Positions 13,475 through 23,492 of a stretch of DNA of 64,000 nucleotides are shown piece after piece. The notes beneath the pieces were generated by a model. It was not told where the DNA came from, ran no database searches, and was given only the letters and a program-made list of their open reading frames with translations. Position 1 is the stretch's first letter, and every line of letters starts with the position of its first letter. This stretch comes from Nymphaea colorata (lineage: Eukaryota > Streptophyta > Magnoliopsida > Nymphaeales > Nymphaeaceae): the NCBI RefSeq assembly GCF_008831285.2, contig NC_045142.1, forward strand, positions 873,001 to 937,000, read 5' to 3'. Position numbers and translations under genes: made by a program.

Positions 13475-15547
13475 TCATCCAACTAATGTCAACGGATTCC
13501 ATAAGGTCTCAAGCTCCTTCAATTTCCTTTCAAACGCGGATGGCTCAGCTTGTTGGTTTCTTTCCAGCCACCGCATGGCCCGCTTGATTGCATCTTCTAT
13601 CTTGGTCCTATCCTTAGGAGGAAAGTTAACACGGACCATGGCATTATTCATTTCATAGATGTAGTTCTCTAGCTGATACTTGGCCTTGATTCTCCTCCGG
13701 TACTTGTCGTCCTCCGCCTTATGCTTCTCTGCCTCTCGCATCATCTTGTCGATCTCTTTCTTCGACAGCCGTCCCTTGTCATTGGTGATGGTGATCTTTT
13801 CTTTGTGCTGCGTGCTCGTGTCCTCTGCAGATACCGTTAAGATGCCATTTTCATCGATTTCGAAGCACTCAATGATACGGGGAATGCCACGAGGGGCACG
13901 ACGTATGCCAGATAACTTAAATTGCCCAAGCAGGTTATTATCGAAAGTTGCCGGTCTTTCTCCCTCGTAGACCTTGATGGACACGGTCGTCTGGTTATCG
14001 TGATAGGTTGTGAACGCCTTCTCCTTCTTGGTAGGGATGGGTGTGTTTCTCGGCACGATGACGAACATCTCTCCATCTTCGACCTGGACGCCAAGGGATA
14101 ATGGAGTGACGTCTACAAGAACCAGATCCTGCATCTTCTCCCAAACCTGATCACAAGCATTGCCGTTCAACTTGGCTGCCTCGAGGGCAGCACCATAGGC
14201 TATGGCTTCGTCTGGGTGGATCCTTTTGCACAGCTCCTTGCCATTGAAGAAATCCTGCAGCAACATCTGCACCTTGGGTATCCTTGAAGAACCGCCTACA
14301 AGAACGACATCATCAATCGATTCCTTGTCCACATTTGCATCTTTCAAGCAGATACCAACAGGATCGATGCACTTCTCGAAGAGGTCCTTGTTCAGCTCCT
14401 CAAACTTCACGCGACTAATCTTGGAATGAAAGTCGATTCCCTCGTAGAGTACATCGACATGGATCTGAGCTTCAAAGGCAGTGGAGAGCGAGCACTTGGC
14501 GCTCTCGCAGGCCGTCCTCAGGCGCCTAAGCGCCCTAAAGTTGCTGCTGATGTCCAGCCTGTGCTTCATCTTGAACTCCTCTACGAAATAGTCCACCATC
14601 CGGTTGTCAAAGTCCTCCCCCCCAAGGTGAGTGTCACCAGCGGTAGCTTTTACCTCAAAGCGGCCCTTATTAATGATAAGAAGAGAGACATCCACGGTGC
14701 CACCACCGAGATCGAAGACCAGAACAGTCTTCATGCGCCTGCTGCAGTCGTTTTGACCAAAACCATAGGCGATGGCAGCAGCAGTGGGCTCGTTGGTAAG
14801 GCGTAAAATGTTCAGGCCAGCGATGGCGCCTGCGTCCTTTGTTGCTTGGCGTTGGGAGTCATTGAAGTAGGCTGGGACGGTGATGACGGCGTTCGTCACT
14901 GGGCACCCAAGGTATTCCTCCGCAATCTGCCGCATCTTCATTAGAATCATCGACGAGATCTCCTCGGCAAAGTAGTGCATCTCCCTTCCCTGGTACTGGA
15001 CGGTGATCATCGGCCGGTCTTTGGGGCCAGCTACCACACGGAAAGGCCAGAACTTAATATCGCTCTGCACTGTGGGGTCGCTGAACCGCATACCGATCAG
15101 GCGCTTGGCATCTGCGAACAGCCAGGTTTTAATGACGATTAATCAGAGCAATAATAAGATTTAAAGAGAGGAAGAAAGGGAAGGAAACGCTTTAGAGAGA
15201 GAATCATCCGCGTAAAAACCAAGAGATATAAATGCTTCAAAATCTCGCGGGCAAGGCAAGAAATTCCATCGTGCAAGCAAAAACAGATAAACACACGGGA
15301 CTGACAATAATTGAAGTTCAGGCAGGGTCTCACCAGTGATGGTGTTAGTGGGGTTCCTAGGTGCCTGGTTCTTGGCCGCTTCACCAAAGAGGCGTTCGCT
15401 CTCGGTGAAGGCAATGCAGGAAGGAGTCGTAAATTTGCCCTGATCATTGTGTATGATCGTCACCTGGTTACCCTCCACCACGGCCACACATGAGTTTGTT
15501 GTCCCGAGATCGATGCCTATCGCCGGACCCTCGCGCGTTATGTCCAT
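13475..15547 (-). CDS. Hsp70-family chaperone, EEVD-less
   Basis: Two exons on the minus strand: 15547-15334 and 15111-13475, giving 616 residues. The intron splits the Asp codon of DAKRLIG, as in plant cytosolic Hsp70s. The N-terminus reads [17 protein letters not shown], where Asn and Ala replace the Tyr and Gly usual in cytosolic forms and recall organelle or bacterial DnaK types. The rest is cytosolic-like: [57 protein letters not shown], then the substrate-binding domain ([31 protein letters not shown]) and the helical lid. Catalytic Asp and Glu residues are all present, so ATPase activity is expected. It ends LWNPLTLVG, lacking the GGMP region and EEVD. I chose the ATG at 15547 ([11 protein letters not shown]); an in-frame ATG at 15652 would add 35 residues with no clear targeting signal. 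It is divergent from the next Hsp70, about 1.1 kb away. Confidence 0.9.
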
Positions 15548-16623
15548 TACCTTTGCGTGGATAAGCCACCGCTTGATAACAGAACTGTAAGGAGCGAGTG
15601 GCGCCGGCGGCGAGGCGAGGCGATCTTCAGAGCATAAACCAGACTCAACCAAGAAGCGCCTCGTCGTTCATATGCTGTGTATCAATTTCCATCGCAAAGG
15701 ATTGGAGTTACTAAGAGACGAACAGAAAAGCCTTACCAGTGAAGAAAGGAGGTGTCCCTCAAAACGCAATCGAAGATGCTATGGTTGCTGTTGACTTTGT
15801 ATTGCTCGAGTACAACGGTAGTTTGACGGTCTGATCATCTCCGGCGCGAAGACCATCATTAGATCACATTGTTTACGATAAATCGACAGGTATCATGAGG
15901 TGGAAGAGGCCTACATGCACTCATATCAGACGATACAGCCTCGTATGGACGTATTAATTAACACAAAGTCAATTTAAAAGCTTAACTTATTTTCTGAAGC
16001 TGAGTATCGCTAATACACACCGCACATGGATATCGATTTTTTCAAAGTTTCGAGTACAACACAAAAAAAATGAGATTTACAGCATTGAAACGAACTATCA
16101 TTGGTCTACGACAGTGCAATTAGTTGATTTTGTTTGTAATGGCCAGTTGTTCTCTCTATTTTATTATCCTTTATAAACCCGGCGACAATTGAGAATAATT
16201 TATTTTGGCAGTATCAAAATTTTTTGTTAAACCTGGACCAGCCATTATGGTCTTCCTCAACAGGGATCCACGATTTTTCAATTAAAGGCGTAGCACCTAT
16301 CGTTTTATCTGGTATTATAATCCAGGTCTAAGTCTGATTTACATTTTCCTCAACGGGAACCATGATTTTTAATGATTAAGAAGACCATAATGGGTTGGAG
16401 CAAACTCGAGTGCGGGCCACGCCCCTTTGCGGACCTCCGTCCTTCTCTTCAGTTCTCTTTGATTTGGCGGCAATGGCAGTCGGCACAGGCCTACGATAAG
16501 GGACCCATGCGCAAGATCGTCTCTCTACATAGCCTTTTAATTCTTCAGGTTCTTCATCCTTTTAATTCTTCAGGTTCTTCAAATCCTCTGGCACTCGGCA
16601 GTTCCTAATTAATGCGACGAACA
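15548..16623. promoter_or_regulatory. Shared divergent 5' region of two Hsp70 genes
   Basis: The 1.1 kb between the two divergent start codons must hold both promoters. I saw no convincing heat-shock element (nGAAnnTTCnnGAAn) by eye. An exact 23-bp tandem duplication (CTTTTAATTCTTCAGGTTCT, then TCA) lies just upstream of the plus-strand start, at about 16540-16582, and an inverted-repeat element is at 16231-16400. Confidence 0.5.
16231..16400. repeat. Inverted repeat with internal direct repeats (MITE-like)
   Basis: CCATTATGGTCTT (16242-16254) is the reverse complement of AAGACCATAATGG at 16380-16393, and pairing extends a few bases outward with mismatches. Inside, the CCTCAAC..GGGA.CC..GATTTTT pattern occurs twice (about 16253-16280 and 16347-16372). 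This gives a foldback of about 160 bp. I could not identify a target-site duplication. Confidence 0.55.
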
Positions 16624-16842
16624 ATGGCGGAAGAGTGGGAGGGTCCGGCAATCGGCATTGACCTGGGAACGACTTACTCCTGTGTCGGCGTGTGGCGATC
16701 CATCCGGGTGGAGATCATAGAAAATGACATGGGCAAGAAGAAAACCCCCTCCTGCGTCGCCTTCACGGATGAAGGGCGTCTCATCGGCGAAGCTGCCAAG
16801 AACCAGCCTGCTTCCAACTCCGAGAACACCATTTTCAGTGAG

Positions 16843-16896
<54 letters not shown>

Positions 16897-19395
16897 TGTG
16901 GATTAATTTCGTGATTTGAGTAGAATTTAAATGTTGTTAATTGTTAGCTCCTTCATGGGAGAAAGTGTTGTTCGCACTTCACCTCCCCCAATCCGTTTCT
17001 CCAAAAGATTTCTTCATTATTTCTGCATTTGTTTGTGACACTTAACAACTTTAATGCTTTGTCAAAACAAAAATGTCAGTGTATATAATGAGAGTACACT
17101 TGGATATTTGGTGCAAACAAAATTATAGTAGATTGACGAAGTTTTTTGTAGTTGGCCGAGCAAGTTAAATCAATCAGAGACATGACATCTATCATCGGCG
17201 GTAGCTTTGGTGGTTAAAAGTTTAAATCTGATGCATTCCTAATCCATGAAACAGATGCCAAGCGCTTGGTTGGCAGGTGCTTTAGTGACGACTCTGTGCA
17301 GAGCGACCTTAAGCTCTCGCCTTTCAAGGTGGTCGATGGCTCGAACTATAGGCTCAGGATTGCCGCCAGGTACAGGGGCGAGCAGAAGCACTTTGCCCCT
17401 GAGGAGATCTCATCAATGGTGCTCATAAAGATGCGCCAGGTAGCCGAGGACTACCTGGGCTCTACTGTCAAAAACGCTGTCATCACCGTCCCCGCGTGCT
17501 TCACCAAGGTTCAGCGCCAGGCTACCATTGACGCCGGCGTCATCGCCGGACTGAACAACATCCGGCTGATTAATGAGCCAGCTGCCGCTGCATTGACCTA
17601 CGCGTTCAACAGGAAGGTCGGGTGGGCAGGCAGGAAGAACGTACTCGTCTTCGGGCTTGGTGGTGGCGCCTTGAACGTCTCCCTGCTGGCCATCGAGAAG
17701 GGAAACCTCAGGGTGATGGCGACGGCAGGAGACACCCACCTTGGGGGCGAAGACTTCGACGACAGGATGGTAGAGCATTTCGTTCAAGAGTTCCAGGCCA
17801 GGCACGGACTTGACGTCCGTGATAGTTCTAGGGCACTCAGGCGCCTAAGGACGTCGTGTGAGAAAGCCAAACGAGAATTGTCACTGACGAAGGAGGCCAC
17901 CATCGACATCGAATGCCTGCACGATGGAATCGACTTCTGCTCCATCATCACTCGCGCCGACTTCCAATCTCTGAACGACGACCACTTCTCCATGTGCATA
18001 GCAGTCGTTAACAAGTGCTTGGCCGACGCATGCATGGACAAGAGGTGCGTCGACGATGTGCTTCTGGTTGGTGGCTCGACCAGGATCCCCAGGGTGCAGC
18101 AGCTGTTGACAGATCACTTCGGCAGGGACCTCTGCAAGGCCGTCAACGCCGATCAGGCTGTCGCCTACGGTGCCGCCCTCCAAGCAGCCATTTTAACCAG
18201 AAAGGACGACAAGGAGGTCCCTCCCCTGCTTCTCCAGGACGTGACTCCTTTGCCACTTATTTTCACCATGAACGGAAACCAGCCCCAGTTCATGGTCTTG
18301 ATGAACGCCCCAATCCCCTTCAAGGTGGGGCCAAAATTCCGCGGCCTATACAAAGAAGAAACACTTGCTGTTGGAGTCTGTGAGGGCCACGCCATTATTG
18401 GTGGACTCACCATCCAAACTGATTTCAACCTTCAAGCGGAGTGTAGCCCGTCGGGGCATCAATGTCTTTGCTTGAAAGACTCAGATTTTGAAGGCGCGCG
18501 GTGTCTGAATTTCAACTTATGCATAGACATTGACGTCAATGGTATCTTGAGTGTTTGGCTGCAGGACTACAATGCAGAGCGTAAGATCACAATCCCCATT
18601 CAGGGACTAACCCGAGAGGAGCTGGAGAAGATGAAGCTGGAAGCTGAGAAGTATAATCTTCATGAAAAGGAGAACAGGGAGAAGATGAAGGCGAAGAACT
18701 CCTTGGAGAAGTACGTCTACAAAGTGAAAAATGCCATTGATGATAAGAAGTTCGAGGGCACTTTGTTAAAAAAGATTGAGGGCGCAACCGAGCAGGCATT
18801 TCGGCTGTTGGCCACAGATCATCCTGCTGAGGTAAATGAGTATAACGAAATGGAAAAAGAGCTTCGGTGCTTGTGGAAGATTCATGAGGAAGCACAGGAG
18901 GTGGAGAGAAGTTACTCTTCCTCTGATCCTGATTGCAAAACTAATTTTAGAACTGGTGCCACGAGGGAGACGAACTTCGGTGGTTCCAAAGAGGTTTTCG
19001 GCCACAAGATTTCACCAACAACTACGAAACAGGCGAAGGTGGGTTCTATTAAACAAATGATGTCCAAGACTGCCGAGAAAATGGCTATTAGAAGTTGCCC
19101 GTGCAGTAGCTCTTCCGTCGTCGAAGGTGTCATTTCTAAAGTTCAGGTCGATACTTGCCTCGAGGTTCATGCTTCTCCAAGCAGCGGAGATGGTCCCAAA
19201 GCTGCCGTTTCTGACGCTAGTAATGGTAGCGATCGAGCCGAACACGCCGGCCTTTCTCCTGATGCTGGTTCTCCCCCTAATAAGGAAGTTAAAATTGACG
19301 ATTCGGTTGGTGGTGATGCTGGTTTTGCCCGTCCTAATGGTGGTGGCTCCAATCCAGGAGAAGTAGAGCAGACTTCCGCCAGCTCAGGCCAATGA
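16624..19395 (+). CDS. Divergent Hsp70-like protein, degenerate ATPase site, Ser-rich tail
   Basis: Two exons, 16624-16837 and 17255-19395, encode 784 residues. The start is [20 protein letters not shown] with AACAATGGCG context; an in-frame ATG at 16612 would add 4 residues. The intron position is the standard Hsp70 one (A|AT, here Asn not Asp). D13, K74 and E179 (Hsc70 D10, K71, E175) remain, but the phosphate-2 motif is [10 protein letters not shown] (residues 205-214). The catalytic Asp is Gly205, the Thr is Ala210 and the second Asp is Asn212, so normal ATP hydrolysis is unlikely. The substrate-binding beta domain diverges strongly ([12 protein letters not shown], then little match until [15 protein letters not shown]). 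A helical lid follows, ending near residue 623. Residues ~624-784 form a Ser/Gly/Pro-rich, probably disordered tail with a [11 protein letters not shown] motif and no EEVD. The long open frame suggests function, perhaps as a non-cycling binding protein; that role is inference. Confidence 0.88.
16847..16894. repeat. (CT)n microsatellite in Hsp70 intron
   Basis: A ~48-bp CT dinucleotide run begins 9 bp after the start of the intron (16838). Confidence 0.95.
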
Positions 19396-19971
19396 CCCGC
19401 TTCCCAAATTTGCAATCAAAGAAAAATCTGCGTAAAAATATGGCTACAGTTTGATTGGGCTAAGATTAGATCGTTCTCGCTCTTGTCAGTTTTAGGGTCA
19501 GGAGCAATTTTTCCTTTTATTAGTTCTACCTGTATTTGATTGGTTTAGTTATTTCGATCCTCTATAAGCTAGACATGATATAATATGGATTTTTTTTCAT
19601 TTTTTCCTTGAAATATTGTCTAAAAAGGACCTAAAAAGGCTTTTCATAAAGAAGAAAAAGGGAATATCGACTTTACAAAAGTATGAATATTTGGACACAT
19701 CTTGCTTGTCTGAAAATATATCATTGAGAATAAAAAAACTACAATCGATTTCAATGAAAAAAGTTACGTGTTGTCACAAATGACCTGATCATGATCCAAC
19801 CAACCATCTTAAAGTTGCCAACCATAGAAGCCTCTTATAACAACCCAACTCAATCCCACACCAACAAGCTCAAAAGCTCCTAGCATATTGTTTCAAACCC
19901 AAAAGTTATAAACCAAAATAATCAATCACACAACTAACCTCTCTTATAAGTACTTGAAGATTTCCTACAAT

Positions 19972-21116
19972 TAGGAGTAAACAAAGAGCCGAGCAACTCG
20001 AGCTCGGCTCGTTAAAACTCGACTTGAAATCGAGTTGGAGCCGACTATTTTTAATAAACGAGCCCAGCTCGAGCTCATTTTTCAACTCGTTTTTTTAGTC
20101 GAGCCGGCTCGACTCGGCTCAAGCAAAAGCAATACTTATTATGTTTTTTTTGAGCGAGGGTTTCATTTCATCCCGTGCGTTCTCTCTCCGCTCTTTCTTC
20201 TTCTTCTTCTTCTTCTTCTTCAATGCTGCCCTTCTCATGTGCTACTACAAAACCCCAGGGTTTTAGAATTTGAAACGCTCGCTCGCTGGAACGAGGGTTT
20301 CTTCAAAACCCTTACTCCAACTTTAGATCCTTCAACCCTTGCTCCGGCCCAAGCTAGGGCTTTTTCAAATCCCTCTACTATCCCTTTCTCTCTTCCCCTC
20401 TTTAATCTCTCTCTCTCTCTCTCATTTTGTCCAAACCTCTCCCTTTACTCTCCCCTTCTCTCTCTCCCTCTGTGATCTCAAACTCTCTCTCGTTTTGCCA
20501 AAGGGAGGCTTTCTGAAACCCTAGCTTGGGCGAGGGTTTGCCCAAGCGAGGGTTTCCCTCACTCCCTGGCTTGGGCGAGCTTATGCCCAAATGTGGAGTT
20601 GATGCGATTAGCTAGAACGAAGATTCATTGCCAGATTTTTGGCAAAAAAAATTCCCCCCTTAACGCGTTTCTTACTGGAAGATGCAAAGCGGTGGCATTT
20701 TCTTGCGAGGGTTTCAAAACCTTCGTTCGTTGAGCTAGGGTTTCAAATGATATTCAAATTTCTCATATAAAATTTCAGATTTCTCATTTGGGGTTTCATG
20801 ATTTCAAGTTTCTCATTTCTCATGAAGTGATTTATCTTTTCCAAAACAATCGCCCTTTCCCCACCACTGAGATCTCCCTCCATAGCAACACTGCAGCAAG
20901 CACACTGCAATCTTCTTCTGCTACCGCACTAGAAGCATGCGTAAACGAGTTGATCGAGCTCGAGTTCGAGCTCTTACATGTTTCATCGAGCCGAGCTCGA
21001 ATTAACATTATATAACTCGATTCGAGCTCAAGCCGAGCTCAAGCTGAGCAAAATAGAAGTCGAGCTGAGTTCAAGCCAGCCAAGCTCGGGCTCGATGCGG
21101 CTCGTGTTCAACCCTA
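19972..21116. mobile_element. Non-autonomous hAT element with 8-bp TSD
   Basis: The element is flanked by CCTACAAT at 19964-19971 and 21117-21124, an exact 8-bp target-site duplication typical of hAT. Its termini are imperfect inverted repeats: TAGGAGTAAACAAAGAGCCG on the left and the reverse complement of TAGGGTTGAACACGAGCCG on the right. Both subterminal regions are dense in GAGCTCG/GAGCCG motifs on either strand, plausible transposase-binding repeats. The 0.8-kb interior (about 20140-20900) has CT-rich tracts and repeated AGGGTTTC/AACCCT, like a plant 5' leader, so it may carry captured host DNA. No transposase frame is present, so it must have moved in trans. Confidence 0.85.
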
Positions 21117-21416
21117 CCTACAATCTTAAACACAATACTAAAATTTGAAAGGTAATACATTACAATCCATCTCTCTTAAAGCATAGACGCCGAGTTATTA
21201 TGCCCTGGCCCTTGGATAGGTCTGTCATTAAATTTTATTATCATAATATGCCTATAAATGGGATGCACCGACATTAGTTGTCATGAGTTGTTATTTAATT
21301 GGTCATTAAATGAGAAAAAACTTGAATCCAAAGCAGAACAGATTAGTGTCGTAGAAATTGTTTTATGAATTAAATTTACAAAGCTGCCAATTCAGCAAGT
21401 CAATCAGAAAAATCAT

Positions 21417-21640
21417 TAAAAATATTATTTAAAAATGTATAAAAACTAAATAAAAAAGTTTTAAACATTCAACGATTCATATTTGAAAACTGGTACAGGG
21501 CATTCATGAATAGGCCACAGAATCCAACTGATTTGCCACATGTTCGTTCAAAAGACCTGATTCAGGCCATTCCAACAACAATGCACCACACTCTATTTGA
21601 TGCTACATAGTAAGGTAATTGTCGTTTTTTTTCGACCAGT
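21417..21640 (+). repeat. Duplicated Hsp70 downstream flank, copy 2
   Basis: Matches 6163-6320 in order (AAAAATATTATTTAAAAATG ... TTCAAAAGACCTGATTC ... TTTGATGCTACAT..TAAGGTAATT), with extra bases in the middle. It lies 2 kb after the Hsp70 stop because the hAT element and other DNA intervene. Confidence 0.72.
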
Positions 21641-21838
21641 CAACCTAAATCCAGATAAGGTAAACTAAGAGTCTAAGTTGCTTCTCATATGTTTGTACGG
21701 AAAATACAAGACCCGAAGCAGTAGACCCATTGAGCACGCGATTATCTTCATCAGGGATGTGGGGAGCTGGCAGTTCTAGATATGCATACAAATTTGACTG
21801 GCGAAAACAATTGAAGAAGCCCAGACCAGCTTGATATT

Positions 21839-23444
21839 TCAACCAAGACCACTATAACTGGACACGGTTTGGAGAACTTCGTCTTCCATCTCAACAAGAG
21901 AATGACAAAATGCTTCAATGTTATCAGCCTCTTCTTTCAGGGGGAACCTAAATTCTTTCCACTGATACTGACCAAAGCCATCCTTAGTGATCGAACAGGG
22001 CACTTTGCCAAGCACATCAAATCCACTCCGATCAGCAGATAACATGAGAGCGTCCTAAACATGAAACATCACAACCTTAGCAATAACCTTCATTTGTTTA
22101 GTTGAAAATGGCCAATTTTTGTATATGCTATGGTTAAAAAAGCAAGTTCCAGCAGCTATACCATCATAATCTCTGGTGCACAGTAACTGATTTCATTGAG
22201 AAGGCAAAAAATTGAACCTTTAAGAATCAGCAATTCATCTACCCAATGACTGGACCACCAGAGCATTTACAATCAGCTATTCGACTAGACAACTTGACCA
22301 ACTTGGCATTGATCTCATAGGTCTAGTTTTCAATTTCCCTTCTAAAATGATGCAAACTACAAACTTATCTTGAACCATAAGCTGTTCACATATACAGCTC
22401 CACAAGTTCCAAAGCACAACAGTGCACCATCAAGTCAACGACTTCCTGCTCATCTACCCATCTCTAATTAAACTTAACACTAAATGCTTCCCCACTTCAG
22501 CAAATGGTACTCGTGGATGTGCACGAGTAAGACTATAGTAGATCATCCTATTTGCAGGTTCACGTACAGCTATGAAACCTATGCATGTGCACAATACAAA
22601 GGATATTCAAGAAAGCCAACACAAGCAGGGGCGGAGGGAGGGGAGGGCCCGGCTAGGCCATGGCCCGACCCCAGGCAATTGAAAAAAAAAAATTACATTG
22701 AAAAATTTGAAAATTTTTAATTGTGCCATGTATTGTTTGGATTCGGGTTCAGTTTAGCCCTACCCAGATCTAGAGGTCGGACTATTGGCCCGCCCCTAAA
22801 AGAAATCCTGGCTCCGCCACTGAACACAAGCATCTAGAAAAGAAATTTATAACAATATCACTTCAGAATGAAAATGAGAGAAAAACCTTCCAGTTACTGA
22901 CAATTCACCCAGAAAAACAATCCTAAGGAATTGCAAAGCAAGAACGTGATTCTAACCTATTTAAATGCCACCTGCATTTTATCTTTACTAAATGTTTGTT
23001 TAGTACCTTATAGCTGTCACAACTGGTGCACAACCATAACATTGGAACTAGTTAAATGACACAGTATAACAAACTTCAATAGGTTTTTAGTCCTCATCAG
23101 CTTAACTCAAATGAAAACAGACACCAGTAGAAGCATGTAAAGAACATTAAGTTGGAGACAGTGGCTTACCCGAGCAATTGTGTTCAAGTAGACAAAGCAG
23201 AAAAGCATCAGCGCTCGCCGTCTTGCTTGACTCTGATTAATTCCATCAATCAGTGTTTCTGAGAAAGGTGCTACAAGTGAGAAAAGATAATGAACACCTG
23301 AGTATGATTGAAGCCAGCCATTACGGCAATAATTGATAGATGAACCATTTGAGGAAGCATTGAGAGATGCAGCATGCATATACATTGTTGAAAATTTGAG
23401 ATCTAGGTATACATACACAATACATATATTTTATGCATAAATAC

Positions 23445-23492
<48 letters not shown>

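Larger units (their letters stand above)
19396..21838. other. Hsp70 3' flank interrupted by an hAT insertion
   Basis: The first ~100 bp (ATGGCTACAGTTTGATTGGG at 19439) match the 3' flank of the pseudogene at 3881-5918. The interval then holds an hAT element (19972-21116) and, from about 21417, the continuation of the duplicated flank. No independent gene is recognised; the 146-codon frame at 20035-20475 lies within the transposon and is low complexity. Confidence 0.65.

Noticed and set aside
15547-15652. N-terminal extension of the minus-strand Hsp70 as an organelle transit peptide
   Set aside because: The 35 residues in frame upstream ([11 protein letters not shown], then RWLIHAK) have no clear transit-peptide pattern, and the intron position and exon 2 are of cytosolic type.
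20035-20475. 146-codon plus-strand frame
   Set aside because: Entirely inside the hAT element, largely Leu/Ser/Phe from CT and TTC repeats.
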